A stretch of DNA of 64,000 nucleotides from contig NZ_JAQSDC010000050.1 in the NCBI RefSeq assembly GCF_029945705.1, forward strand, positions 32,409 to 96,408, read 5' to 3'. Within the stretch, counting starts at the first letter, position 1; every line of letters begins with the position of its first letter. The notes beneath the pieces were generated by a model. It did not search any database. It was not told the origin of the DNA and saw only the letters and a list, made by a program, of their open reading frames with translations. This document shows, piece by piece, positions 56,012 through 64,000 of the stretch. The translations under genes and the position numbers were made by a program. Origin of the DNA: Methylotenera sp. GTDB taxonomy: Bacteria > Pseudomonadota > Gammaproteobacteria > Burkholderiales > Methylophilaceae.

Positions 56012-56577
56012 ACACTATTCATCATGAGGGGTTTGCTTATATAGGCGTACTTTTTTTAGTGGCTGCCATCTCAGTGAGCATGGCAGTAGTCGCGCAAAAT
56101 GAAGATACTCAAATTAAAAGGGAGAAAGAACAAGACTGGCTATTTATTGGCAATCAATACCAGCGCGCCATAGAAAGCTATTACCAGCAATCACCCAATG
56201 GCATTAAGACACTACCGACTAAGTTAGAAGAGTTGTTATTAGACAGCCGCTTTATTTCGCCAGTACGGCATTTGCGAAAATTATATGGCGACCCTTTAAA
56301 CCATCAACAAAACTGGAGCTTAATTAAAAATACAGATGCCAAAATTATTGGCGTTTATAGTCAATCGCAAGAGGCATTATTATCAAAAAAGAATATTCCA
56401 GCTCTAGTAGAGAACCTTGATTCAGAAAGCTTTAATCTAAAAAACGATGACGCTGCAAACCCAAGATACGTAGATATTCAATTTGTGTTTCAGCCTAAGC
56501 AAGTGACTGATAACAGCAATACAGAAGAAATATCCGATAATAACAATGAAAATCTAAAAGCTAATGACATGGAGTAA
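56005..56577 (+). CDS. pseudopilin-like protein without Glu5 (possible tip subunit)
   Basis: This 190-residue protein has a pseudopilin-like start, EG/FAYIGVLFLVAAISVSMAVVA, but glycine instead of glutamate at +5. Its core has DWLFIGNQYQRAIESYYQQSPNGIKTLPTKLEELLLD and LRKLYGDPL, features shared with GspG-like pseudopilins. The C-terminal tail is Asn/Glu-rich. In type II systems the tip pseudopilin GspK also lacks Glu5, so this could be the tip or initiating subunit. That is inference. It overlaps the previous gene by seven bases. Confidence 0.75.
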   Translation: MVNTIHHEGFAYIGVLFLVAAISVSMAVVAQNEDTQIKREKEQDWLFIGNQYQRAIESYYQQSPNGIKTLPTKLEELLLDSRFISPVRHLRKLYGDPLNHQQNWSLIKNTDAKIIGVYSQSQEALLSKKNIPALVENLDSESFNLKNDDAANPRYVDIQFVFQPKQVTDNSNTEEISDNNNENLKANDME

Positions 56578-56582
56578 CTAAT

Positions 56583-57218
56583 ATGACGCTCGATAATCAG
56601 TCAGTCGTAGTCTTAGAAAAAAGTTGGCACAGCAAAATTTTAGAACAAGGCTTTGATCAGCTTGGGCAAGCTGTGATTATTGTCTCTAGCCGCAGCGAAG
56701 TGTTGTTTGCTTCCAAATCAGCTGAAACGCTATTAGAAACCAATAACGGATTAAGTGTGGTTGATAACAGCTTGTTAGCTGATTTAATACCAGATAATCT
56801 AAGGTTGCAAAAAGCCATACAGACTGCAATTGATGCACAACTTACCCAAGACACTTCAGTTGGCCTTTACATACACCGCAATCAACAGCCTAAACCTTAT
56901 TATTTATCCATAAGCCGATTAAAGAAACAATTAGATGAAAGGCGCGAAGGCCATAGCGCCTTGATTATCATTAAAGATTTAGAACTTAACTACGAACGTT
57001 GGGCGGAACGCTTAAAAAAAGGCTTCAATATGTCGCCAAGAGAAATCCAATGTGTAGTACTTCTCACTGAACGCCGAAGCGTGCAAGAGGTAGCCGAAGT
57101 CATGGAAATTTGTACTGAAACTGTTAGGCAATATTTAAAAAGCGTGTTTAAGAAAATGGATGTGCGCAAACTTCATGAGTTAGTCAGCTTGGCTTTAGAA
57201 TACCGCAGAAATCGGTAG
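56583..57218 (+). CDS. LuxR-type transcription regulator with PAS-like N-terminus
   Basis: A 211-residue protein. The N-terminal part (about 20-130, FDQLGQAVIIVSSRSEVLFASKSAETLLE) looks like a PAS sensor. The C-terminal LuxR helix-turn-helix is MSPREIQCVVLLTERRSVQEVAEVMEICTETVRQYLKSVFKKM. There is no receiver or autoinducer domain. It begins five bases after the pseudopilin gene, so it is almost certainly co-transcribed with the secretion operon and probably regulates it. The signal is unknown. Confidence 0.88.
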   Translation: MTLDNQSVVVLEKSWHSKILEQGFDQLGQAVIIVSSRSEVLFASKSAETLLETNNGLSVVDNSLLADLIPDNLRLQKAIQTAIDAQLTQDTSVGLYIHRNQQPKPYYLSISRLKKQLDERREGHSALIIIKDLELNYERWAERLKKGFNMSPREIQCVVLLTERRSVQEVAEVMEICTETVRQYLKSVFKKMDVRKLHELVSLALEYRRNR

Positions 57219-57405
57219 CAGCTTAATGTCTACTAACCAATCACTACACCCAATGCCATTCATAGGCATGAGCTTAGTTCAGTAAGTTAAACTGATAAGA
57301 TTACTACGAGCTTACAGGCAAATTTTATGGCCTATAAAGTGAAGAATCCGTTCATAATGAGCTGATTGCCATCCTTTGCTTTATTTTGACCCATCGCATT
57401 CCCAC

Positions 57406-58824
57406 ATGAAACTTTACGAACAACTTGCTAATTCCATTGCCCTGTCAATTCAGGAGGGAGTACTTTGTAAAGGCGACAAACTTCCTTCTGTTCGGCAAGC
57501 AAGTTCAAGTCGGAATATTAGCCCATCTACCGTGTTTCAGGCCTACTACCTTCTAGAGGCAAGGGGCTTAATTAGCGCCCGTGAGCGGTCAGGCTATTTT
57601 GTCACAGGTGGTGCTGGTGGAATTCCTGCATCACCCGAGCCAGTCATAGTTAAACATGAAGAACTGACTCAAGTTGATGTAAGTGAACTTGTATTTGAAG
57701 TGCTGGAATCCACAAGAATGAAAAAAGTAGTTCCGCTTGGATCAGCCTTCCCTAGCCCGTTATTGTTTCCTTTAAGTAATCTAGCGCGAACCATGGCTTC
57801 TAGCATACAAGCAATGGATCCTTGGCGTAGCCTAGATAATTTAAGTCCTGGCGATGCTGATCTGAGGCGTCAGATTGCCTTACGCTATATGATTGATGGC
57901 TTGCATGTGCCATCTGATGAACTTGTGATTACCAGCGGCGCACTTGAAGCGTTAAATCTTTGCCTGATGGCGGTGACGCGGCCAGGTGACACTGTGCTGA
58001 TTGAATCGCCTACGTTCTATGCGGCCTTACAATCCATTGAGCGCATTGGACTGAAAGCTGTAGAAGTACCTAGCCATCCAAAAGATGGGATAGATTTGAA
58101 TGCAATGGAATGGGCGTTGGCGCGTCACAAACCTAAAGCATGCTGGCTGATGACGAATTTTCAAAACCCTCTGGGCAGCCTACTAAGCAATGAGAAAAAG
58201 AAAGCCCTCGTCGAATTGTTAACGCAACATCAAGTGCCGTTGATTGAAGACGACGTGTATGGTGAGTTGTATTTCGGAGATAAACGCCCCATGCCTGCAA
58301 AGGCATTTGATACTGATGGTTTAGTGATGCACTGCTCTTCATTTTCAAAGTGTCTGGCACCTGGCTATCGCGTTGGTTGGGTGGCGCCTGGAAGATATTC
58401 TAAAATAATTGAACGTCTAAAACTAACCACAACATTGTCGGCATCAGCACCCGCTCAGCTTGCCTTAGCCAAATACTTGCAAAAAGGCGGTTACGATAAG
58501 CATTTGCGTAATCTACGTCATACTCTTTTGGTGAATCAAATTAAATTTATTGATGCGATTCAGAAATACTTTCCAGAGGGCACGCGCTTAACCAAGCCAC
58601 AAGGTGGTTACTTTTTATGGGTAAAATTACCTGATGGTGTAAATGCACTGGATGTTCATCGTACCGCACTTACAAATGGCATTAGCATCGCTCCTGGCCC
58701 AATCTTTTCAGCTCAAAGAGGATTTACTGATTACATTAGATTGAACTATGGACACATTTGGGATGAAAACATCGAGTCTTCCTTAGAGAACCTTGGTAAA
58801 ATAGTCATGGATTTAATGCTGTAA
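57406..58824 (+). CDS. MocR-type regulator (GntR HTH fused to PLP aminotransferase fold), YdcR-like
   Basis: A 472-residue MocR-family regulator. The winged helix GntR domain is at 1-70 (MKLYEQLANSIALSIQEGVL, LPSVRQ, TVFQAYYLLEARGLISARERSGYFV). It is joined to a fold-type I aminotransferase domain with the Asn-Pro and Asp motifs (NFQNPLGSLLS, IEDDVYGELYF), Schiff-base Lys in SSFSKCLAPGYRVGW, and C-terminal YFLWVKLP. I chose the ATG at 57406 because it aligns with family starts; a TTG at 57376 is possible. No ribosome-binding site is obvious. Its target is unknown, and ccoG is the nearest downstream gene. Confidence 0.88.
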   Translation: MKLYEQLANSIALSIQEGVLCKGDKLPSVRQASSSRNISPSTVFQAYYLLEARGLISARERSGYFVTGGAGGIPASPEPVIVKHEELTQVDVSELVFEVLESTRMKKVVPLGSAFPSPLLFPLSNLARTMASSIQAMDPWRSLDNLSPGDADLRRQIALRYMIDGLHVPSDELVITSGALEALNLCLMAVTRPGDTVLIESPTFYAALQSIERIGLKAVEVPSHPKDGIDLNAMEWALARHKPKACWLMTNFQNPLGSLLSNEKKKALVELLTQHQVPLIEDDVYGELYFGDKRPMPAKAFDTDGLVMHCSSFSKCLAPGYRVGWVAPGRYSKIIERLKLTTTLSASAPAQLALAKYLQKGGYDKHLRNLRHTLLVNQIKFIDAIQKYFPEGTRLTKPQGGYFLWVKLPDGVNALDVHRTALTNGISIAPGPIFSAQRGFTDYIRLNYGHIWDENIESSLENLGKIVMDLML

Positions 58825-58868
58825 AGCCATGACAAAGCAACTCTCTGTCAGCTTCTTTATAAGTACTC

Positions 58869-58899
58869 AAAGCATGTGTGACATCAACTGATATGCTTT
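58869..58899 (+). terminator. weak hairpin after the MocR-type gene
   Basis: AAAGCAT (58869-58875) and ATGCTTT (58893-58899) pair around 17 bases and are followed by TTATTT. It is a plausible but weak terminator. Confidence 0.4.
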
Positions 58900-59001
58900 T
58901 TATTTAGCTATCTGCTTCTGTTTTAATTCACTGCAATACATTATTCTGTGCTGTCACTAAACTTGCTTAATATAAAACTTGTCGAATACAGAAGGTACAC
59001 G

Positions 59002-59027
59002 GTTTTATTGCGGTAATGTTTTATTGC
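59002..59027 (+). promoter_or_regulatory. direct repeat upstream of ccoG, possible operator
   Basis: GTTTTATTGC occurs twice (59002-59011 and 59018-59027), 16 bases apart, 65-90 bases before ccoG. MocR-type regulators often bind direct repeats, and one is encoded just upstream. The link is speculative, and chance in AT-rich DNA cannot be excluded. I see no convincing FNR box. Confidence 0.35.
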
Positions 59028-59091
59028 AATCGCATAAGTTAGCCATTAAATACCCTAAATTAAAATAGTTTATTGCCTGTGAGATATAAAA

Positions 59092-60555
59092 ATGACTGTT
59101 AGTCAAAAAGCACCAAAGAAAGTAATCCCTATCGCGGCTGATACCTCCATGTTTGCCCTGCAAAATAAAATCTACCCTAGAGCGACTTCTGGTTACTTTA
59201 CTAATTGGCGATGGGTTATGGTGTGGATTACCCAGCTAATATTTTATGGCACGCCATGGATTTCATTTGATCACAGACAAGCCGTTTTGTTAGATATTGA
59301 TACCCATAAATTCTATATTTTTAAATTAATACTTTACCCACAAGATTTAATTTACCTTGCCGTTATTCTAATAATTTCCGCATTAGCTCTATTTCTATTT
59401 ACTACCGTAGCTGGGCGGCTTTGGTGTGGATTTTCGTGTCCGCAATCTGTTTACACCAAGATATTCCTGTGGATTGAGTACAAGATTGAGGGAGATCGCG
59501 CCACGCGTATCAAGCTAGACAGCAAAAAAGTTAGAGTCAAAACGCATTATAAAAAATGGCTTAAGCATGTCGTATGGATTAGTTTTTCTATTTGGACGGG
59601 TTTTACTTTTTTAGGCTATTTCACACCGATTCAGCATCTGTTTGATGGAATATTTAATTTCAGCTTGGGTCCTTGGGAAACATTCTGGATTTGTTTCTAT
59701 GGATTAGCCACCTATGGCAACGCAGGTTTCTTGCGTGAACAAGTTTGTTTGCATATGTGCCCCTATGCGCGTTTTCAAGGGGTAATGTTTGATAAAGATA
59801 CCTTAATCGTCACCTACGATGAAAAGCGTGGTGAACCACGCAGTGGCCGTTCACGCAGCGTAGATGCAAAAGAAAAAGGTTTAGGTGACTGCATAGACTG
59901 TAGCTTCTGTGTGCAGGTTTGCCCCGTAGGGATTGATATACGCGATGGCTTGCAATATGAATGTATAAGCTGCGGATTGTGTATTGATGCGTGTGATAGC
60001 GTGATGGATAAAATGGACTATCCGCGTGGTTTAATTAAATTCTCAACATTAAATAGCGCAGGTTTAAGTGAAGTAACGCTAAGTGAGGCGACGCTAAACA
60101 ACCCACTTGAAGCTAGCGTAACGCATGAGGTTGCCCATAAAATTTTACGCCCTAGAGTCTTAATCTATGGCGGCATATTGTTATTGCTATGCATAGGCTT
60201 TGTAGTGTCACTCAGTTTACGTAACTCATTTATGGTCGATGTAATTCGAGATCGCGGTGTGATGTCACGTATCACTTCGGATGGTGCTATTGAAAATGTT
60301 TACCGCTTACAAATTACCAACGCTACCGAAGATACTCAAACCTACCGCGTTTCGGTCGAGGGTTTAGAGGGTTTATCTATCTCTTCGAGCAGTGCCTTTA
60401 TGGTGAACCCAGCGAGTGAGCGCATGGTGCCAATGAGCTTGCAAATACCTGATGGCTCTGTCAGCAGCGGCTCACATAAAATCATGTTTAAAATTGAAGC
60501 GCTTGGACGAGACGAACAAATCTCAGAAAAATCAACATTTCTAATGCCGCGCTAG
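59092..60555 (+). CDS. ccoG: cytochrome oxidase accessory protein CcoG (FixG/RdxA)
   Basis: CcoG is a membrane iron-sulfur and copper-handling protein needed for assembly of cbb3-type cytochrome oxidase. The 487-residue product has about five membrane helices in the first 230 residues (including the CGFSCPQSVY motif) and one near 360-382. Two 4Fe-4S clusters are supplied by CIDCSFCVQVCP and CISCGLCIDACD. A C-terminal Ig-like periplasmic domain follows. No ccoN, ccoO or ccoP gene is in the window, so it is separated from its usual partners. It converges on ovoB. Confidence 0.95.
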   Translation: MTVSQKAPKKVIPIAADTSMFALQNKIYPRATSGYFTNWRWVMVWITQLIFYGTPWISFDHRQAVLLDIDTHKFYIFKLILYPQDLIYLAVILIISALALFLFTTVAGRLWCGFSCPQSVYTKIFLWIEYKIEGDRATRIKLDSKKVRVKTHYKKWLKHVVWISFSIWTGFTFLGYFTPIQHLFDGIFNFSLGPWETFWICFYGLATYGNAGFLREQVCLHMCPYARFQGVMFDKDTLIVTYDEKRGEPRSGRSRSVDAKEKGLGDCIDCSFCVQVCPVGIDIRDGLQYECISCGLCIDACDSVMDKMDYPRGLIKFSTLNSAGLSEVTLSEATLNNPLEASVTHEVAHKILRPRVLIYGGILLLLCIGFVVSLSLRNSFMVDVIRDRGVMSRITSDGAIENVYRLQITNATEDTQTYRVSVEGLEGLSISSSSAFMVNPASERMVPMSLQIPDGSVSSGSHKIMFKIEALGRDEQISEKSTFLMPR

Positions 60556-60583
60556 TTCGGTAAGTGTTTAAATAGCTTTCGCA

Positions 60584-61753
60584 CTAGTGTGTGTTAAGTG
60601 TGGTTGCAATACGGTTTAACGCCTCTGCAATCACACTGCGTGGTGATGCAATATTGAGTCGCATAAAGCCACTACCGCCCATACCAAAAGTCTTACCTGC
60701 ATTTAGCCCGACTTTGGCTTCTTTAACAAAGAATGCTTCGAGTTGCGCATCTGTCATTTTCAATCCTCTGCAATCTAACCATAGCAAATAAGTACCCTGC
60801 GGCTGAATTAGACGAATGGCAGGGATATTCTTTTCAAGATAATCACGTACAAAATCACGATTATCACGCAGATAAATTAACAACGCATCAAGCCAAGACT
60901 CACCACTACGATAAGCGGCCTCAAATGCAGCAATGCTAAATGGATTGGTATTACTCAAATGCATGCTATCAAATACTTTTTTTAAAGCGACTCGCTGTGC
61001 TGAGTTGGGTACAATCAATGCAGATAAACCAAGGCCTGGAATGTTAAACGTTTTGCTAGGTGCCACAGCAGTGATGATTTTATCGCTATCATTAGCTAGC
61101 GTTGCCAAGGTAGTATGCTGCTCATTGGGATAAGTTAAATCTGCATGAATCTCATCAGATAATATCGTCATATCATAACGGCGCGTAATGGCTAATAGCT
61201 GCTCTAGCTCAGCCTTACTCCACACTCTCCCTACTGGGTTGTGTGGTGAGCAAAATAATAGCATTTTCGCGCCATCTGCCGCGCAACGCTCTAAGTGTTC
61301 AAAGTCTATACGGTAAACACCATCCACTAGTATCAACGGGTTTTCAATCAATCTACGCTGATTGGCAGTGACCGCAGAAAAGAACGGCGCATACACTGGC
61401 GGCTGCACGATGACACCCTCACCTTCTTCTGCGAACGCCATCACACTTGCGAATAATGAAGTTACAACTCCTGGCGCCATGACAACCCACTCGCGCTCAA
61501 CCGTCCAACCATGGCGCTTTTTAAGCCAAGTGATCAGCGCGTCAACCATACTTTCTGGATAAAAAGTATAGCCATAAACTGGATGTTCGGCACGTTGTAT
61601 CAGCGCTTTAGTGACTGCTTCTGGCGCGGGGAAATCCATATCAGCGACCCATAACGGCAAAATATCCGTGGTACCAAAATAGTCAGCACGTCCGTCCAGC
61701 TTCACTGATGCAGTGCCATCTCGCACTATGATTTTGTCGAAATCAACGCTCAA
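60584..61753 (-). CDS. ovoB: PLP-dependent sulfoxide/C-S lyase OvoB (PatB/MalY family)
   Basis: OvoB cleaves the 5-histidylcysteine sulfoxide made by OvoA to give the thiol-histidine. The protein has 390 residues from the chosen start. It is a fold-type I PLP enzyme of the PatB/MalY type, with LPLWVADMDFP, APGVVTSLF, the SPHNPVGRVW loop, DEIHADL and the PLP-lysine motif APSKTFNIPGL. The start is most likely TTG at 61753, eight bases after GGGAG and overlapping the ovoA stop as TTGA. A TTG at 61768 is the alternative. Without the OvoA neighbour it would be called a cystathionine beta-lyase, so the name depends partly on context. Confidence 0.85.
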   Translation of the reverse strand: MSVDFDKIIVRDGTASVKLDGRADYFGTTDILPLWVADMDFPAPEAVTKALIQRAEHPVYGYTFYPESMVDALITWLKKRHGWTVEREWVVMAPGVVTSLFASVMAFAEEGEGVIVQPPVYAPFFSAVTANQRRLIENPLILVDGVYRIDFEHLERCAADGAKMLLFCSPHNPVGRVWSKAELEQLLAITRRYDMTILSDEIHADLTYPNEQHTTLATLANDSDKIITAVAPSKTFNIPGLGLSALIVPNSAQRVALKKVFDSMHLSNTNPFSIAAFEAAYRSGESWLDALLIYLRDNRDFVRDYLEKNIPAIRLIQPQGTYLLWLDCRGLKMTDAQLEAFFVKEAKVGLNAGKTFGMGGSGFMRLNIASPRSVIAEALNRIATTLNTH

Positions 61754-63861
61754 GAAATACGCTCCCAAAGCGTGACTTCAGAAAGCGAATGCTGAAATTT
61801 TCTTTTAGTTTCGCGAATCACAAAAGGCACATCAACAGGTTCCGCAACTAAGCGGAAGTGTCCACTGAGCTGCTCTTTCAAACCATCAAGCGTAGTAAAA
61901 TTCTCAGCGTTCTGTTTAAAGCCGCCTATCCACTCCTCGCGCTTGGTATGTTCTTCCAACCAAGTATAGGGTGAAGCAATGAGCAAAATACCACCAATAT
62001 TCAAGCGCTCATGCACATGCGAAAGGAATTTTTTGGGACTATATAAGCGATCAATCAAGTTAGCCGCCAATATCAAATCATAGTTGGTCAATATTGGTTT
62101 GAGGTTACAAGCATCGCCTTGCGAGAACTCTACTTTGCCTTTTAAGTTATCCAGCCCTAAGCTTGCTAGCGTGCGCGTCTTGTAAGTAACCAATTGACCT
62201 TCATCGACCAAGGTATAGTGCAACTCGCCTGTTTCAGCCATTTGCACACCAGATTCTATCAGGCGCACTGAAAAATCAACCCCCGCGACATGTTCAAAAT
62301 GTCGCGCCAGCTCAAATGTTGCTCGCCCTGAAGCACAACCCAAATCTAAGGCTTTGCGCGCGGGTTTATCTTTCATCGCGCTAATCGCAACATCAGCTAG
62401 GCTTTTGGTAAAGTTCTCCACGCCAAAAAAGCTATCGCCATAATGAAACTCTGCATACTCTGAAATCAACTTATCAGTTTCGTAATGTGAGCCTGGCATA
62501 CTGGCTAACTCATCGGCCACTACATAACGGAAGCCAGCATGCTGAAAAAAGTGGCGTCGAAATGCATAACGCGCACTATATAAGGCCTCATTGCCACAAG
62601 AAATCCATGAACCACCTTTAATCAAATTGTGCCGACCATCAAAGGTCGGCGTCGTGAAGTCATCATACAAAGGATGTACTTTAAAGCCACTGAATGGATA
62701 GATAGGCGTTTCAGTCCACTGCCACACATTACCAGTCACATCAAAAAGCTCACCATGACGAAACTCCGTGACGGGACAAGGCGACGCAGCATAGTCTAAA
62801 TGTATATTTGAATTAGCGGCTTTATCAACGGCCACTTCAGCAACGCCTGCAAAGTCATACAAAAGATACCATTCATCTTCACTAGGCAATCGTACCTTCT
62901 GGCCTGATTTCTGAGCTTTCCAATTACAAAATGCTTTAGCTTCGTGATAGTTAACTTCTACAGGCCAATCCCAAGGCATCGGCACTTCTTCGGTCATCAA
63001 ACGCAACCACCATGCATCGCCTTTACGAACCCAAAAGGTTGGATGAGTGGCTGCCGTATAGTGCCTCCACTTTAAGCCCTCTTCAGCCCAAAGCGTATCT
63101 TGCGTATACCCACCTGCAGTCACAAACTCTAAAAACTCAGCATTACTTACCAAATACCGACTTGCTTGAAACGCTGCAACATCCGCCTCGTGCAAGCCAT
63201 ACTCGTTATCCCAGCCATATTCAGCGGCATTCTCTTTTTTATCTAGAGATACTTTACCTGCAGGAATTGAAACCAAATCGTTTTGTGGAGCCTCACCCGA
63301 GCGCGTGCAAGCTTGCCAAGCCGCATGTGGTTGCACTAATTCAAGCGCTTGCTGGCGAATCAATACTGACGAGGTTTCAAGATGAATACGCTCATGCTCT
63401 ATACCCATGATAATAATCCACCACGGATGATTCCAATCAATGGGCAAAGTAAGCGGCGCAGTTTGAATGAGCGCTTCCACTGCATCACGCACTTGATGAC
63501 GGTAATACTTAACCTCTGCAGAAGTTGGCCAATCATAGTTGGCATCGTTCAAGTCATCCCAACTCATTTCATCCACACCTACAGCGAACATTGCTTCAAG
63601 CTTTGGATTTACCCGCTCCTTCAACAAACCAGCTAACAACAATTTATTCAGGTAAAAAGTCGCGGTGTGTCCAAAATAGAAAATCAGTGGGTGACGTAAC
63701 GCGATGGACTTAGTTTGGTAAGAATCTTCATTAACTAAGGTTTCAAATAATTGCTCATAGCGATTGAACGTAGAAAGAAAATACTCCAGAAATTCTTTGC
63801 GCGTAGCTACGGCATCACTGCCATTCAATACTGGCGTTCTTGAAAGTAAGGGTTGGGTCAT
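61750..63861 (-). CDS. ovoA: 5-histidylcysteine sulfoxide synthase/methyltransferase OvoA
   Basis: OvoA joins cysteine and histidine using oxygen and non-heme iron, and its C-terminal domain methylates the imidazole to complete ovothiol A. From the chosen ATG at 63861 the protein has 703 residues. A DinB-like domain has the iron-binding HERIHLE (HX3HXE). A formylglycine-enzyme-like domain has VSNAEFLEFVTAGGY, GNVWQWTETP, LIKGGSWISCG and a YSARYAFRRHFFQHAGFRY-type ending. The C-terminal class I methyltransferase has ALDLGCASGRATFELA. A TTG 26 codons upstream lacks a ribosome-binding site. It overlaps ovoB by four bases. Confidence 0.93.
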   Translation of the reverse strand: MTQPLLSRTPVLNGSDAVATRKEFLEYFLSTFNRYEQLFETLVNEDSYQTKSIALRHPLIFYFGHTATFYLNKLLLAGLLKERVNPKLEAMFAVGVDEMSWDDLNDANYDWPTSAEVKYYRHQVRDAVEALIQTAPLTLPIDWNHPWWIIIMGIEHERIHLETSSVLIRQQALELVQPHAAWQACTRSGEAPQNDLVSIPAGKVSLDKKENAAEYGWDNEYGLHEADVAAFQASRYLVSNAEFLEFVTAGGYTQDTLWAEEGLKWRHYTAATHPTFWVRKGDAWWLRLMTEEVPMPWDWPVEVNYHEAKAFCNWKAQKSGQKVRLPSEDEWYLLYDFAGVAEVAVDKAANSNIHLDYAASPCPVTEFRHGELFDVTGNVWQWTETPIYPFSGFKVHPLYDDFTTPTFDGRHNLIKGGSWISCGNEALYSARYAFRRHFFQHAGFRYVVADELASMPGSHYETDKLISEYAEFHYGDSFFGVENFTKSLADVAISAMKDKPARKALDLGCASGRATFELARHFEHVAGVDFSVRLIESGVQMAETGELHYTLVDEGQLVTYKTRTLASLGLDNLKGKVEFSQGDACNLKPILTNYDLILAANLIDRLYSPKKFLSHVHERLNIGGILLIASPYTWLEEHTKREEWIGGFKQNAENFTTLDGLKEQLSGHFRLVAEPVDVPFVIRETKRKFQHSLSEVTLWERIS

Positions 63862-64000
63862 GTTTATTATTAAAGTGATTTTTTTAAGAGATGTTTGGCT
63901 TAATTTAACTGAGTATGCAGGCAACTTAGTCAACTGCAAGCTTATTAAGCCGCTATTTTTTATACTGGCTTAGTGCGCTTTACGCTTCAAAAGTTCAAAG
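63862..64000. other. upstream region of ovoA
   Basis: 139 AT-rich bases that must contain the ovoA promoter. I saw no good Shine-Dalgarno sequence before the ATG and no unambiguous promoter. No gene begins before the window edge. Confidence 0.5.

Noticed and set aside
47469..57218. Classical MSHA pilus locus
   Set aside because: The MshI/J/K/L/E/G-like order is partly similar, but mshM, mshN and MSHA-type pilins are missing and the pilins are GspG-like.
60584..61753. Annotation as MalY/PatB cystathionine beta-lyase
   Set aside because: The family fold fits, but the translational overlap with ovoA makes the OvoB lyase role more likely.

Overview
The window reads as chromosome of a flagellated betaproteobacterium of moderately low GC. 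The gene order, FlhDC master regulator and protein style fit a Methylophilaceae or Nitrosomonadales methylotroph such as Methylotenera. That placement is inference from family knowledge; no rRNA or other phylogenetic marker is present. I see no tRNA, rRNA, CRISPR array, insertion sequence or prophage.

Region 1 (1-18556, all minus strand) is the chemotaxis and motor block. Read in the direction of transcription it runs flhD, flhC, a membrane-anchored methyltransferase, motA, motB, a CheZ-type phosphatase, cheY, cheA, cheW and a PAS-rich chemoreceptor, closed by a strong terminator at 6652-6683. A small exported 81-residue protein, two poly-HAMP chemoreceptors and the start of a fourth, Aer-like receptor (cut by the window edge) follow. 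The three complete receptors all end in an xWxxF pentapeptide of the CheR/CheB-docking type. cheR, cheB and cheD are not in the window.

Region 2 (18557-19291) is a 735-base divergent intergenic region between flhDC and flhB. It holds a perfect sigma-28 promoter match aimed at flhDC and a perfect 17-bp inverted repeat. Region 3 (19292-27188, plus) is the tightly overlapping operon flhB-flhA-flhF-flhG-fliA-motC-motD. The flhG product has lost its ATP-binding P-loop. Region 4 (27225-33347, minus) is one 2040-residue PAS/GAF/GGDEF/EAL protein. Region 5 (33755-46316) has flgA-flgM-flgN on the minus strand and flgB through flgL on the plus strand, with sigma-28 promoters before flgA, flgM and flgK.

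Region 6 (46625-57218, plus) begins with a secreted HbpS/GlcG-like protein and its own terminator. It continues with a compact type II secretion/type IV filament-like operon: GspG, GspF, GspE, a GspL/PilM-N-like protein, a GspM/PilO-like protein, a GspC/PilP-like protein, a secretin lipoprotein, three further pseudopilin-like proteins and a LuxR-type regulator. No minor pseudopilins H, I or J and no prepilin peptidase are present. This non-canonical set is the best candidate for an under-described system here.

Region 7 (57406-63861) holds a MocR-type regulator, a stand-alone ccoG, and a translationally coupled ovoA-ovoB pair on the minus strand for ovothiol biosynthesis.

Together the window encodes flagellar regulation (FlhDC to FliA/FlgM), the hook-basal body, two stator systems (MotAB and MotCD), the chemotaxis relay and a c-di-GMP enzyme likely to oppose or tune motility, followed by an unrelated secretion/filament cluster and redox metabolism genes.
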